NCBI GenBank assembly: GCA_963920765.1
Contig: OY987249.1
Span: 7,812,817-7,876,816 of the forward strand
Length of the DNA stretch: 64,000 nt
Source of the DNA: Ulota crispa
Taxonomy: Eukaryota > Streptophyta > Bryopsida > Orthotrichales > Orthotrichaceae
Direction: 5' to 3'
In this document: positions 46,222-58,878 of the stretch, one piece after another
Position numbering within the stretch: position 1 is the first letter of the stretch
How the letters are laid out: each line of letters starts with the position of its first letter
Notes under the pieces: model-generated
The model's input: the letters and a program-made list of their open reading frames with translations, nothing else
Databases searched by the model: none
What the model was told of the DNA's origin: nothing
Position numbers and translations under genes: made by a program

Positions 46222-46624
46222 GGAAATTGTTAAAGCCACATTCAAAATTGCTAACGTCACATCCTTGTGAGCATATAATTTGAGAATTTAACACTTTTTT
46301 TTTGGTTCAAGTGATTCATCATTTTTTCAATCAAGGCATTACCATCTCCTTGAAAGAAAGAAGAACAAATACAAAGTTGTTGAACTTTTATTGTACCATT
46401 GCTGTTTTCTTAATGTATTTTTGCTTTTGGTTGTTCAAAAGTCTCGTGTTTTTAGTTTCAACTTCAAGCACCTCCAAAAATTTTGAACTTAGCCTTAGAA
46501 TGATAAATGTGAAACAATTTTGAGATCCAAATAAAAAAAACTAAAATTAAATTCTCACATTTCATACTCAAAGCACACATGGGGATGCAACATTAGCAAT
46601 TTTGGGTGTGGCTTTAGTAATTCC
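46222..46624. mobile_element. Mutator-like MITE, 403 bp, GGAAATTGTTAAAGCC ends
   Basis: The left GGAAATTGTTAAAGCCACAT and following AAATTGCTAACGTCACATCC are mirrored at the right (GGATGCAACATTAGCAATTT to GGCTTTAGTAATTCC), about 45 bp of TIR. The flanks are only roughly similar. It resembles the element at 52248. Confidence 0.65.
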
Positions 46625-47664
46625 CTAAACATGTTCTACAAATTCACTTCTTTTTCAAAAATTGGTTGGTTTTTTTCCTATAGTTCCAAAGTTTAACTTC
46701 TTTTTTTTTGCATTTTAACCAGCTAACAACAGAGTAATTGCCGCTCCACCCAATGTTTTTTTTGGGCAATTTAAGGTCCAATTGCATAAAAAAAAGGTGA
46801 GCTTCAAGCCTATAGAAAAAAAGAGGAAAAAAACTCAAAAAATGCCAGATTGCAATAATGAAAATTGCATTGCAGCCTAGACTTTCATAAAATAATCATA
46901 AAATTGAAAATTGATTTCATCATTTTAAAATTGTTTGAGGTGTTGCCTAATCCAATTCCATGAAATAATCAAGTAATGCCAATGATTATTTGGATATTTT
47001 CAAAAAAAACTAATTAATACTTTTAGCTTACAAAAAAATCCCATCATACTACAAAAATCCATGCATAGGAGCCACCTTCAACTCCATCCAAAATAGGAAT
47101 GGAGCCCGCAAGCTATAAACCATTTTCAAAAAACGCCACACAAGCATTGGTGAGAAAACCAAAAAAAACCCTGGCTCCACCCACACATTGACCTGACATG
47201 GATGAAGAGACTTTAAAACGGCATAATGGCATTAATGAGGGCCTTGACTTCACTTCTTCTCGGCTTTTGATGCAAAATTTTCATTAACTTTAATACAAAC
47301 CACCGAATCTTTTCTTTTGCATTCATCAAAGACAAATACAAAGAAACTCTGGTCCAATGAGAGAGAGAGTCAATCCCTGTCAAGGTTATCAAATTCTGAG
47401 TAGATGTATTCAATACCGCTGTACAAAATACATGCATTCAGTACGAGTAGTTATTATGGTACTTGGAATACAATATTGAGAATACGTTCGGAATGCATTC
47501 ACGTTTTACGAGATACCAGTAGAGAGTATGAGTATGTATCGTGGGTTTTTTAATGTTTTGGAATTCTGTACATGTACTTGCCCAACCTCTTGGTTACCCA
47601 CTTTTGGTCTTTTAGGACAAAAGAAAGGGTCAGTGTGAACTGACCCTCTCATTGCCCCCATACC
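46625..47664. other. Gene-free stretch
   Basis: No gene supported. Composition is somewhat GC-richer near 47160-47480 without a protein-like frame. Confidence 0.5.
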
Positions 47665-47667
47665 TAA

Positions 47668-48797
47668 GGGCCGCTTTACATATGGGGTCGGCCAATTTGG
47701 CTTGGGGCCAATTGCCTCAAATTTTAACCCATATTTTGTTTAAGGTCGGTCTTCACTACAAATTAAATAAGATTATTGTGTGGGTCAATTGTCTCATATG
47801 TAAAGGCCTTAAGGTTAAGGACTTGGGCCAATTTAATAAAGCTAAGCCATCTTTACACTAGAGGTGAGAAGTTGTGACAAAAATCTCTTATGGGTCATGG
47901 CTTGTTTTCAAAAAGCTAGCCTTTGGAGATAGTGGCTTCTTGTTGCAATGTAAAGTGAGAATAGGCCACAATATTTTTTTTAATTAATTAGTTTCTTTAT
48001 TTTTTACTTTTTACTTTTTATTTTTTAAAATTGAAACAATGACATGATGATAGACACCAAAAAAAAAAAGAATTGGATATAGGGGGACGTTGCCAAAATA
48101 TGCATGAACCCTAAACATGAAGTTTGAAACAAACTCTTAAGTTTTTTGTTTACATTATCAAGGTACATTATACCAATTGCCTTCATTTATTTTCTTTTCA
48201 TCAACCACAAAACAATTATATTATTTTTGCCTATGAATTAGTTCTTCCCAAAATCAAGTTTTATGCAAATAGTATCTAGCATAATAAATACTATGAGTTA
48301 TAGATCATCAAGAGTATCTTGCATAGAAGATGATAGAAAAAAATTAACATATCAACATATGCAAAGTTTACATAAAGACTTCATGAGAAGCATAGAAAGA
48401 AAAAATGAGAGACAAAATATACAAGCCTAGTGTTTTTTAGACATATAAAAACTAGTTTAGCAATCTAAATACCCCATGCCCCCCATGCCCCCATCCCCTA
48501 GCTTTGGGAATGGATTTGATTGGAGAAAAAATAATATTTTATGATTTTTTTGTAAAGAAACTTGACATTAGCCCTAAGGCCAAGAATTGGCCTCCCACTT
48601 TGGGTTCACCCAATTCAGTGAGGTTGGGCCATGTCAGATCTTGTCTTTGTTGAATAAAATATCCATTCCACTACATTGGCTTTTATTGTAGGTGTAAAGG
48701 GGTTGGGGCTCATTTCAGCCTTTTTGTCCAATCACAAGTGAGGATTCTTGACCTCTGACATAGTGATTTGGCCCTGCCCCCATATGTAAAGCGGCCC
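47668..48797. mobile_element. PIF/Harbinger-like non-autonomous element, 1,130 bp
   Basis: GGGCCGCTTTACATATGGGG at the left is mirrored at the right by CCCCATATGTAAAGCGGCCC, an exact 20-bp TIR. TAA is duplicated at 47665-47667 and 48798-48800. A 3-bp TAA/TTA target and GGGCC-type end fit PIF/Harbinger. No transposase frame is seen. Confidence 0.88.
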
Positions 48798-48858
48798 TAA
48801 GTTACATGAATGAGTAGGGTAAGGGCCTCATGCAAGGGCATTCTTATATTTAAATTAT

Positions 48859-49178
48859 GGGAAAATTTCTTGGATACCATTGAAGTTTGTCATATTTATA
48901 TAAATATTGCTAGTTTTTCAAAAATTGCACAAACATCTTTGGACCACAATTTTCAAGCGTTCCTTTTGTTATGCATGTTATTTCCCTCCATTGTTAAAGC
49001 AAAGAGTGCAATTGAACATAAAAGAAGCAACGTACGCACAAGGGAGAATGAAGTAGCATGCACAATAGAACAAACATCTAAAAGTTATGGTCCAAGGATA
49101 CTTGTGCAATTTCTGAAAAACCAGCGGTATCTATACAAATATGGCAAATTTCAGGGGCATCCATAAAATTTTCCATAA
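48859..49178. mobile_element. Mutator-like foldback MITE (family of 18995), diverged copy
   Basis: GGGAAAATTTCTTGGATACC at the left and GGGGCATCCATAAAATTTTC at the right, with the inner CATGTTATTTCCC / GAAGTAGCATGC palindrome, match the family. The right terminus is eroded and no clean duplication is visible. Confidence 0.7.
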
Positions 49179-50914
49179 AATCATTGGGAACAAGGGCGGA
49201 GCCCAAGTAGTTAGTGGTGTAAATGTGATATGCCCTTGCATGAAACCCTTAGCGTACGTAAACATTGCTTGAAAAAAATACTAGCACTTGTCTTTTTTGC
49301 TAGCAAGGGTGATATTATGCAACATGACACCTCTTTGCAACTTCCAATTATGTTCACAAGTATAAGGCAACCAAAATACATAAGATTTGTTCTAGCAACA
49401 TTTACAAGGTTAAGGAAATTATCTCTTGCACATTGCACATTCATGTTCTCTTGGAAAGGTTTTGCATTCTTACAAAACCACTACAAAAATAGTTATTTGC
49501 CCCCCTTCTTTGGTATTGTTTAATTGTATCTTGCTTCGTGGTTCTAGACTAGATTAGGGTTTCTAAATCCAAATGTGAAACCAAAATTCCCAATTTCAAT
49601 CTCTTGATGGTTTTCAAACTCTCAACATTATTGATATGTGAAAATATAAAACTTTTACACCCTAGCCCCCCACAAACTCATAAAGCACTTCACCAAGCTC
49701 TCAATACATTCATCTAGGCTAGGTAGTAAGGGGGTCAATTCACTAGCCGTGGTTTACTGCACATACGTCAATGTGAGGTAGAGTGAAAAAGCTTGGGTGT
49801 GTTAACAAACAAGGGTAATAATAATTTGTTTCTTATTTTGTTGTTGTTCAATTATATTTTTCTTCAAAATTCTAAATTAAAATAGGATCTAGGTTATCTT
49901 CCCTAATCTGGTGACAACTCAACAAACACGATGTCACAGACACACAAGAGCCCCTCCGTCTGTCTAATAAAGTCAATTTTAAGGTTGATTTTAAAATAAA
50001 GCACTCTCTATTTCCAATCTTGACATATTAATGTTTTATTTTATTGAAGTATCTCAATTTAATAAACACTTATTAGATTTTAAAGTTTGGATTGTATTTA
50101 AAGTAAAATTTCAAATTATCTCAGTTGTTAAATTTAATCTTAGTAAACAAAAATGTCACGCATACTTGACATTTGTCATGCACGACATTGAATGTTAGAC
50201 AAACAACACAAAAACCAGACCCCAAAATTTGTTCAAGAAAACAACACTTACAAGATATCTAAATCCAAATTTGAATTCAAAATTCCCAAAGTCAATTTTG
50301 TGGTGGTAAATAATTAAACTCTCTCATTTCCTGTCAGGTGAAAAAACATAAATTTTCCACCCTGGCCCCAAATCAACGTTTGTGCAGTAAGCCAAGCCAA
50401 TTCACTGGCCTCCTACTTCCCAACTCTACACAATCCCCAGTTCAATGGTAGTTTCCAACTTTTTTGAGTTGTTAAACGGTGCAAGGAGTATTTTAATTGA
50501 TGTTGAATAATTTTTTTGTATTAAGTTGTTGGGGAAGCTCATATTTTTATTTATGGTGGATACTATTTTTCTAAAAAATTGTTGGCACTTTGCTTTTGAG
50601 TTGAATTTTGTTTTATTTTTGTTAATCCAGAAAGCCTTGAACACCTTTCTTTGGCAACATAGCAATTTTGGGTAGCTCACTACCAATGGCGTTTTCATTT
50701 TTTTCCTTTGAAATTTTCACACATGATGTGTTCAAGGAGTAGCTTTAAGGCCCAACAAATTTCATAACTTTTGCCTTTGTGGTTCAAAAGTTATAGCATG
50801 ATATTTTAATTTCTTTGCTTGTCGGGCAAGCAAAAAAACTCTTAAAAATTTATGTTTTAAACTCTTTTTTTTTGGAATTGGTTTTTTAGATTTATATGTA
50901 CATAGGAAGCTTTG
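49179..50914. other. AT-rich gene-free stretch, about 1.7 kb
   Basis: A segment at 49225-49430 shares pieces with 35970-36110 (old dispersed repeat). Nothing else is supported. Confidence 0.5.
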
Positions 50915-50996
50915 AAGTTATGAGAAGTTTTTGTTTGTGGGTAGGTATGATTTCTCTCAATCACACCTACCCACAAACAAAAACTTCTCATAACTT
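50915..50996. repeat. Perfect 32-bp inverted repeat with 18-nt loop
   Basis: AAGTTATGAGAAGTTTTTGT... at 50915-50946 is repeated exactly in inverse at 50965-50996, with no mismatch. This exactness is unusual in a region where other repeats have diverged. It lies left of a TTAA-element right end and may be an inner part of that element. Confidence 0.92.
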
Positions 50997-51119
50997 TCAT
51001 CTCATAAATGAAAATTGAACAACTCAAAGCATCCCACCTATATATAAGTCTAAAGAACCTATTTCATATTTTTATTTACTTTTAATGCAATTTTTAAGAA
51101 ATTGTTGGGCTGCCTGATC

Positions 51120-51313
51120 TGGACCTTTTTCCAAAAATTCATTTAAAATTTCTTCAATAAATGTCAGAATGAAGAAAAAATTGGACACCCGCACAGATCT
51201 TTAAATTCTCCATCTTCCATAAAAGTTTCAAAAAATCATGCTAAGTAGTTTAGCCATAGGTACATGCCCAAAATCCCATTTTTCCCTCAAAAGGGGGCTT
51301 GGTCCTTTAGGGG
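51120..51313. mobile_element. TTAA (piggyBac-like) element, right portion
   Basis: The right terminus CTTGGTCCTTTAGGGG is followed by TTAA (51314-51317). The interior matches, in inverse, the copy at 444-640 and the decayed copy at 23950-24203. The left end is not certain. Confidence 0.65.
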
Positions 51314-51317
51314 TTAA

Positions 51318-52188
51318 ATGTGATTTTCTAAATGCAAATGAATACATCAAATGCAAAAGTAAAATCAAGGGTGAATGATAAAATGTAATATTAATAAAAA
51401 TGGTGAAATGTGTATCAATTTTAAATTAGAGCTTTACTTTTGAAATATCATAAATATAATATGAGATCATTTGATAAATTATAATGTGTGTTACTATTTT
51501 TATCTCAATGTTTTAAAAATAATAATTCAACATTAAATTATGTTTTAATTAAAAAGCATTGGTTTTTTTGTGTTTTTTAATCTTTTCTTTTTTGTTTTAT
51601 TTTCTAATTTTGTTTAAAAATGTACAAAAAATAAACCTAATGTTTTGTATTACATCCATAATTCAATGTCAATATAATTTTCATGTATTAGTAAACCAAA
51701 TATATAAATCTCTAAAATATTTCTCTACATTTTTTATGCACAATTTTTACTAAAGAATCAAATGATTTTAGTTACATTAAAAAATATATGTTTTGTTTAA
51801 TTCAAACACCTTTACTATGACTAGATTTCATTTTTAAGTAGGTAATAATGATTGTGATCACATTTGTTTATTGTAAAGTAGATATTTTGTTGTGCAACAA
51901 AGTACACTGTAGACTTGCTGAAACCAATTTAAAACATTTTGAATTTTTAAAAATCTGAGTTACTAAAAAAACATTCACGTGTAATTTTCTTATTTGTTAT
52001 GTCCTTTAAAATTATTGAATTATTTCTATTACTATTTATGAATGCACAAATCTCTATCCTAAAGATATACGCAAGAAACAACCAGATTCTATGTTTTTAC
52101 ACTTAGATATACAAAAAGATAAATAGGGTGGAGCGCTGTAAGTTCCAAATTTTATGCCTTCTAAGTTCTAAGCACTGTATCTTAGATT
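51318..52188. other. Very AT-rich gene-free stretch
   Basis: No gene. The open frame at 51559-51753 is low-complexity Phe/Leu-rich and arises from T-runs. Confidence 0.55.
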
Positions 52189-52247
52189 TATATATGTATA
52201 TATTTATATATGTATATATTTATATATGTATACATCTATATATATAT
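52189..52247. repeat. TATATG/TATATTTA microsatellite
   Basis: Alternating TATATATG and TATATTTATA units run up to the left end of the following MITE; a plain (AT)n run continues on its right side (52660-52690), so the element inserted into a microsatellite. Confidence 0.85.
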
Positions 52248-52656
52248 GGGAAATTACTATACATACACCCTAAATTGCTAATGAGACACCCTTTTTGAGC
52301 ATGAAAATGTGATTTTTAATGTTGATTTTGCTGATTTTTTAATTTGGATCAAAAAATTAGTTTCTCCTTTATCATTCTAAGATTATATTGAAAAAAAAAA
52401 TAGGTGCGCTTAAATTTCAAACTAAAAATATAGGACCTTTGAGTTACCTAAAGCAAAAAAAATATCAAAAAATAGTATTGGTGCAATAATATTTCAATTT
52501 TTTTTTGTATTTGTCATGTTTTCTTTCAAGTAGGTGCTAATGTTGTGATGGAATGAATGACGGACCACTTAATAAATCAAAAATAGCACTAAATATTCAA
52601 TTTTCATGCTCAAAGGGGGTGTCCCGTTAATAATTTAGGGTGTCAATTTAGTAATT

Positions 52657-52659
<3 letters not shown>
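52248..52659. mobile_element. Mutator-like MITE, 412 bp, inserted in an AT microsatellite
   Basis: GGGAAATTACTATACATACA and, after it, ACCCTAAATTGCTAATGAGA are mirrored at the right to AATTTAGTAATTCCC. TIRs are about 60 bp and include GAGCATGAAAATG. TATATATAT flanks both sides, compatible with a 9-bp duplication, although this is uninformative inside (AT)n. Confidence 0.8.
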
Positions 52660-52689
<30 letters not shown>

Positions 52690-52694
<5 letters not shown>

Positions 52695-55345
52695 CTAGAG
52701 TAGGTTTTAAAAAAGATTGAACTAAATTCTAAAAATCCTATTTTCTAATAAGGTATCTAATTTTGAGCAGAAAAATGCAAAATAGAGGGGATAAGGCATC
52801 ATATGTTGATATGCTATTAAGTAGGAGCATTCCCCTTATTGCGCCCTTTTCCAAAACCTTCTAGATATTTTTGTTGTAAATTAAAGCAACAAAAGATGAA
52901 CAAGATGTAAAACACCAAGCACCCTCTAATCAATAAAACGCCATGCGCCTTCTTACAAACTATATAAAAGTAGCATTTTGATGAAAGCAATTGATATATT
53001 TGGTCTCAATAGAGGAAAAAATTGATAGTGCATGAGGGTTAAATTCTAGACTAGTTGCAATATGTTTATTTTTTAAAAAGTATACTAGGATTAGATTCTA
53101 GACCAATTGATTTTGTGAGATATTCATTTTTTGTAAAGTTGAATGTTGCATTACAGATAAACGTCCAACTTGTGTAAACTGTGTGTCTATATGCTATATA
53201 TATAGATAGAAAGAAGTATATTTATTAAAGTATTTATGAATTACAAGGTTATGATATTGTACAAATAATGATGCACAAGACTATTGATAGTGGATTTTTT
53301 ATTTGATGGTGAAAGATGGGGATGTCAATCTCTAGTTCTGTTGCTTGTTATATCATATTGGAAGGATAGTGATAAGAGGCATTACTTCATTGCTTTTCAT
53401 AAAATTATTAATCTTTGAAGTACCATGGGTCGAAGTGGCATCACAAAAGTTTCTCATTTACTACATTTAATGATGCATTTTTCTTAGAAAGCAATCACAT
53501 ACAAAACTATGGAAGAAACAACAAATGTGACTACGTGACATACATACAAAAAAATGGGATGAAGAAAATCATTCTCATACACATTTAAATTTCTACAAAA
53601 GTTGTTGTCAAATAATTTGCTACTCGATTTTGGTAACCAATTCTTGGTGAATTTCAAGATTGCATTGCGCATTTTTCTCAATTAAATCCAAATGTCTATT
53701 GGGTTCATTATGTAGCTCTTTTTGTATAAATCTTATAGTAAAAATTATTTGTTAATCATGTTTGCATGGTTTGGTTGTCTAAAGTCACAAAATCACTATT
53801 TGTTAATACAACTTAGAAAACTAATTTTCTTATAAGAAATATTACAATATCTCTTGGGATGAGTTGAGATTTAGCAACTCATCTAGTAAGTGAGATTATT
53901 TAGTTGCTAATGACTTTTAGACATGTAAAAATTAAATCAAGCTCAAGTATTGACAAAATAGATTGTATTATTGGCAAAGGATAAACACTCATTAATGGCT
54001 CTATTCAATCAAAATTCAAAAACTTTGACTAGTCAATATGAGCAACAATTACAAGAAGTCCTAGCTTAGCTCAATGATGTTGATACTTATTACTAAATGC
54101 TTGCTTAAGTCAAGAATGAATTGTGAATACGTAGCATCATAAAAGAAATTGTATGTTTGGCATCTTTTGTATGAAGTCATCCAAAGGTGCAAAACATTGT
54201 AAGTAATTGAATAGCAACTAGCTCAAGTAACTAAGGGTTAGTTTCCATAAGGGGCTGGAAAGGTCCGACCTGGACGTTGTACAGCCTTTGATTCTGTAAA
54301 AGTCAAACTACATCCTTGGAGGCTCTAGACCCAAAAATTGGAAGTTGCTTTTGAACTCTATGCATTCTGAACATTTCATGATTTTTTCTTTGTTTTGCCT
54401 GAGTCAGCTTGGATGGGCCTCCGGTTCTTCCCCCCCCCATGGATATTGGCCTTAACTAGCACAAAGTAACTAATGAGTTGGGAGCATGGAGCTTTAGGTA
54501 GTACAATGGCCTACCAAAAAGATTGTCGCTTTTTTTTATCACCCTCCTTTGGTAAGTTAGAGTAGTTTTAGGTTTAAAATACATGCGCCAAACTACCACT
54601 ATGGCCACAATACTTCCCAATAAGCAGCTCATTAAAGTAAAAAAAAACATGTTGTTTATTTTGTTGCCAAAGATGACATTGAAAAAGGTGAAAAAAATGT
54701 AGAGGCAACAATCTTTTTGGTAGGACATTGTACTACAAAGATTACATGTGTACTCCTTGTTGTAGATTAATAAACTGATATTTTACTTTTAAAAATTAAC
54801 TGTAAAATAGACAAGAAAGCTTCTAAGAATTTTAAATAAGTAATAAAAGTAACATAGAGTGCACATTGTCACAGCTAGTCATCTCAAAATGGCAAGTGCT
54901 ACTACAAGATAGCCTTCAATAAAAGCATCTAAATACTACTTAAATATTACCTAAAGGCATGCTTTGATGGAAGTCGGTTTAGATGTTCATTTGCAAAAAA
55001 CCTTCTGCATACTCAAAGATGTGGTCTTGTAAGGTTGAAATTTGTTGATTGATAATAAAATTTAAATGTTGATGATCAAACATGCACTAATTTTAAAGAT
55101 GAGACCAACAATAAACCATTTAATTCAATTGGTATTTCATACAATTTGTTGATAAAGAAGAGAGGTTCCAACATAAATTGATGTGGATCAAACCATAAGG
55201 CATGGTGGAAATTCTATCATAATTTCATAGTACAATTGCTATTTGACAATACAATTGCTTTTCAATTTAACCTGATAACAAATTGAAGATAGGAGGGAGC
55301 AATTTTTATATAGAGACACCACAAAAATCACCTTCAGAACATGAT
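52690..55345. other. AT-rich gene-free stretch, about 2.7 kb
   Basis: No gene or element with paired ends is supported. A C-run lies at about 54431-54439. Confidence 0.5.
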
Positions 55346-55349
55346 TTAA

Positions 55350-55595
55350 CCCCTAAAGGACGAGGCAGCCCTTTGTGACCAATACAATACGGGATATTTT
55401 CCTTGTATTTGGAGTGCGTCCATGTTGTTATTACATTTGAGATCATCAAAGAAGTTAGAATATAGATCAATACTGTTCTAGTGAGGTAGTCAAGATCCCA
55501 AATTAAAACTTTTTGTTGGTAGTAAATACCAGTTATACAGTAGTGTACATAGTAGCGTACATAATATGTATTATAGTAGCTCAATCCTTTAGGGG
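55350..55595. mobile_element. TTAA (piggyBac-like) MITE, 235-bp family, copy 3
   Basis: TTAA at 55346-55349 and 55596-55599. Ends CCCCTAAAGGACGAGG and CTCAATCCTTTAGGGG. The interior matches the copies at 18452 and 25527, with a small extra GTACATAGTA duplication near the right end. Confidence 0.9.
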
Positions 55596-56037
55596 TTAAT
55601 TACCTCCAATACTTTTGGGCACTTCTTAAACCAAAATCTCCACCTAATTCTGCCGAGGCCAAGAATTCAAAAATTGTAAAATACAATAACCACCCAAACT
55701 TTCATGCACATAACTACAATGGGTTTTCAAGTATTCCGCTGACATCAAGAGAATATCACACAAAACAGTAACTTTTGAGGATTAGAACGGAATAGAATAG
55801 AACCAAAGATACAAAAAATGTAAATTAGTAGGACTGCAAAAAGCATTCTTTATGTGCAAACCTTGCACCAATGTACAGTACAAGACTAAATATAATTACA
55901 TCAACTTTAGGCTTACAAAGCAATTCTAAATTTTCTATAATTGTCCATGAAAGATCAAACTTTTGAGGACCTTGAGGTAGTTCAAGAAAAACCAAACACA
56001 GGAACGTCTCTATAGAAGTGTAAAAACTAAAAAAAAT

Positions 56038-56438
56038 GGGACTGACTAGGTGGAAACCCCCAATTGCTATGCAGACATCCCCATAGCCAAATTTATTAAA
56101 TTTGAGATTATTATTAGGCTGAAATTTGAAATAAATCAAAGTAATCCTTCAGGGTACATTTGCCTCTACAAGCGTTGCAAACACACAACAAATTTGCCTC
56201 ATTTGTGACACGGTTAGGAGTTAAACTAGTTGCTCCCTTCATTTATTGGTTTGACTCTTGATTGTGTCACAAATGAGGCGGATTTGTTGTATGTTTGAAG
56301 TGCTTGTAAACACAAATGTATGCTAAACTATTGCTTTGATTTTATTTCATATTTCAATGTAATAATAATCTCAAATTTAATAAATTTGGCTATGGGGTGT
56401 TCATGTAGCAATTGGGGGGTGTCCACCTAGTCGGTCCC
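56038..56438. mobile_element. MITE with GGGACTGACTAGGTGG ends and 8-bp TSD, copy 2
   Basis: GGGACTGACTAGGTGG and, inverted, GGGACCGACTAGGTGG. AAAAAAAT flanks both sides (56030-56037 and 56439-56446). Same family as the element in intron 5 of cysteine synthase. Confidence 0.85.
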
Positions 56439-56668
56439 AAAAAAATATAGGCAATAATTATAGGTAGTAACAATACACTTGGATCTTCTACTATTACAAC
56501 TAGGCCTATCAATAAAATTTGAAACTAAACTACAATTTAACTATTAATACTTGATTGCGTAACAAGCGATACAGTGATACACTGCCAAATGACGCCAAGT
56601 ATTTGAAACTATAAAAATTCCAAAGGAAAATTTCATGGATACCCTTGAAGTTTGCCATATTTTCATAG

Positions 56669-57111
56669 CACTAGAAGGAAGTCGTGTTTTTTATAATGGA
56701 TTTTTTGGATGTTTACTTATTTTTATGTTACAATTGATGTAATGTCATATTCATTAATTTGGAAAATTTGTTCGAATTTGGGACTTCTGCACATTTAAGG
56801 TGATCACCTTAAACCAAGCTCTAGGTTTAAGCAACATTTTTTTTGGTACACATGTCCTCACTTGAGAGGAGGAATTTGCGAGGGAAAAAATCTTAGTGGC
56901 TTGGACTAAAACTGATACCTTCAAATCTGGTTTAAGCTAACTTTTTGGGTTTAAGGTGAAGTTCAATTTGGGAACCGCGTTTTTCCAATTTAACAAATAT
57001 GGCGTTATTTTAAAACTAATGTCTTGATGCTAGTTTTAATATCAATTGTAACATAAAAACAAGTGGATGTCCAAAATAATCCATTATAAAAAACACGGGT
57101 TTCTTCTAGTG
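56669..57111. mobile_element. CACTA (En/Spm) non-autonomous element, TAG duplication
   Basis: It starts CACTAGAAGG and ends TTCTTCTAGTG; the inverted repeats continue through GTGTTTTTTATAATGGATT and AACATAAAAA. TAG flanks both sides (56666-56668, 57112-57114). It carries the MITE at 56741-57006, so the nesting is three levels deep. Confidence 0.88.
56741..57006. mobile_element. MITE of the AACACCATATT family inside the CACTA element
   Basis: Ends AATGTCATATTCATTAATTT and AATTTAACAAATATGGCGTT. The interior matches 44229-44475. The target duplication is not clear in this copy. Confidence 0.7.
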
Positions 57112-57377
57112 TAGATACCCGTGCTTTTTCAGAAATTTCACAAATACCCTTTGACCAAAATTTTCAGGTGTTTGTTTTGTTGTGCATGCCACTTCCTTTC
57201 TTCCTTTGTGATGCACAACAAAAAAGAAGTAGTGTGTGCTCAATGGGAGAAAGAAGTGACATGCACAACAAAACAAACGCCTGAAAATTTTGGTCAAAGG
57301 GTATTTGTGAAATTTCTGAAAATGCAGGGTATCTATGGAAATATGGCAAACTTCAGGGGTATCCATGAAATTTTCCC

Positions 57378-58040
57378 AAATCTCAAACACTAACACTAAA
57401 TGTCAACAAAACACAAACACCAAATGTCAACAGAACCATTTACAGTCAAATAGAATCCTTCCAACAAAAACAAATTCACAACAATCAGAAACAGTTAAAC
57501 TTGCACTACAATACTATTCAACATGACCACTAATAGTCAACAAAACAAGTAGACTGATATAAATGACAGGGCAAATAATCTCACAAACCATAATGATGAA
57601 ATACATAATGAGTAATGACTTCATATAAGGTAGGAACATCCATAAGCGTTAGTGTCCCCATAATTGTCACCTATAAAACTTGAAAAATCTGTAGAAATAA
57701 ATAGATGTAGCTACAAGGATGTACAACATATGGACATGAAACCTTAATGTTGGTTATGGGTGCAATGGCAGTTTGCTCTTTAAAAATTCACAACTTATTC
57801 TCACGATATCCAATTAAATAATACATTTAAAAGTGCAAACTTATTATTTTTTTTGTTCCTAATAGGATTCTATAATTTGCTAGATGTTTATTAATAATCA
57901 TCATGTTCAAAACCCTCAGTTTGAGGCTTATGGTGCTCCTACCTCTCGGTTTCTTAAAAGTGAGATAGCAAAGACACATTGTAAAAACGACGACCCTCAA
58001 AAGCATTACACATCCATTATTTACTAAATTATTATGTTGG
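57378..58040. other. Gene-free stretch
   Basis: A short tandem of ACACTAAATGTCAACA-type units lies at about 57390-57432. Otherwise nothing supported. Confidence 0.5.
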
Positions 58041-58711
58041 ATGAAAAACTTCCATAGTTTTGAAATTATTCACCATTCACCACCAATATTACAACAAGCA
58101 CCAAAAGCAGTTTGCCTCCCTCACATCACCGGCAACTTTCTACATCAACCAAGATCCACCAGGCGGTTCAACGCCTCATCCCCACAAGTTCACCCCAAAC
58201 TCCAATCAACTCTTACAAGCTTCGGTATGTGCCCACAAATCCAAGTCCAACACTATCAATAACAGTTCCTCAGACATGCAGGTCCCTCGGTATACAAGTT
58301 TGACTGATCTAGGCCACATTACTTTTCTGTTAGTTTCAACAAAAACCAACTGATTTCTGTTGAACATCAACAAAAAAAGCATCTTGATCAACATGATCAA
58401 AACAATAGAAAAATCAAGTTTTCTACTAGAGAAATGTCATGTTGTCCTCGGGCTACTACTTGCTGCACCTTCGACAGACATCTGCCAATAGATCCATTGC
58501 AAGCCAACTTCACATGATTTGTTGGTTCCCCACTCACCAGGCTTCCGTTGTAAAACCTCGTGGCATCCAAGATACACTACTCTACACAAATAATAGAAGC
58601 TCCCATGTAGATTCTCACCTTCTACAAAGTACTCTAAGCTTCGCAACAACCTTTCTTCTTCAAGTCACGCGCGTTGCTGTCCAAAAGAACAATGTTCATG
58701 CCCTGTCCTAG
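58041..58711 (+). other. GC-richer, gene-like segment of unknown identity
   Basis: The base composition is balanced, unlike the flanks. Overlapping open frames of 70-97 codons occur on both strands, for example a Gln/Ser/Asn-rich one at 58060-58353 and one at 58439-58711. None matches a family I recognise and no clear splice structure could be built. It may be a decayed gene exon cluster. Confidence 0.3.
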
Positions 58712-58878
58712 ACCCTTCGTGTCATGACCCTTGATGGATGAATGCTTGATGAATGAACTAATGCACAGTAAAATGTGAATTAGTGGGCAATGAGAAAAGC
58801 TTTAAATGCGGACATCTTCAGATGATGGATTTGTGCATTGGAGTTAGATAACTCCGTTTGTATGACAAGGGTATTACA

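Larger units (their letters stand above)
56625..57377. mobile_element. Mutator-like foldback MITE split by a CACTA element
   Basis: The left piece (56625-56668) reads GGAAAATTTCATGGATACCC ... TTTTCATAG. The right piece starts at 57112 with TAGATACCCGTGCTTTTTCA and runs to ATTTTCCC. Joining them at one TAG restores the family sequence exactly. Confidence 0.85.

Noticed and set aside
57106..57396. Open frames on both strands ending in similar residues
   Set aside because: They arise from the palindromic Mutator-like MITE; similar frames occur in its other copies at 10.1-10.9 kb and 18.97-19.2 kb.
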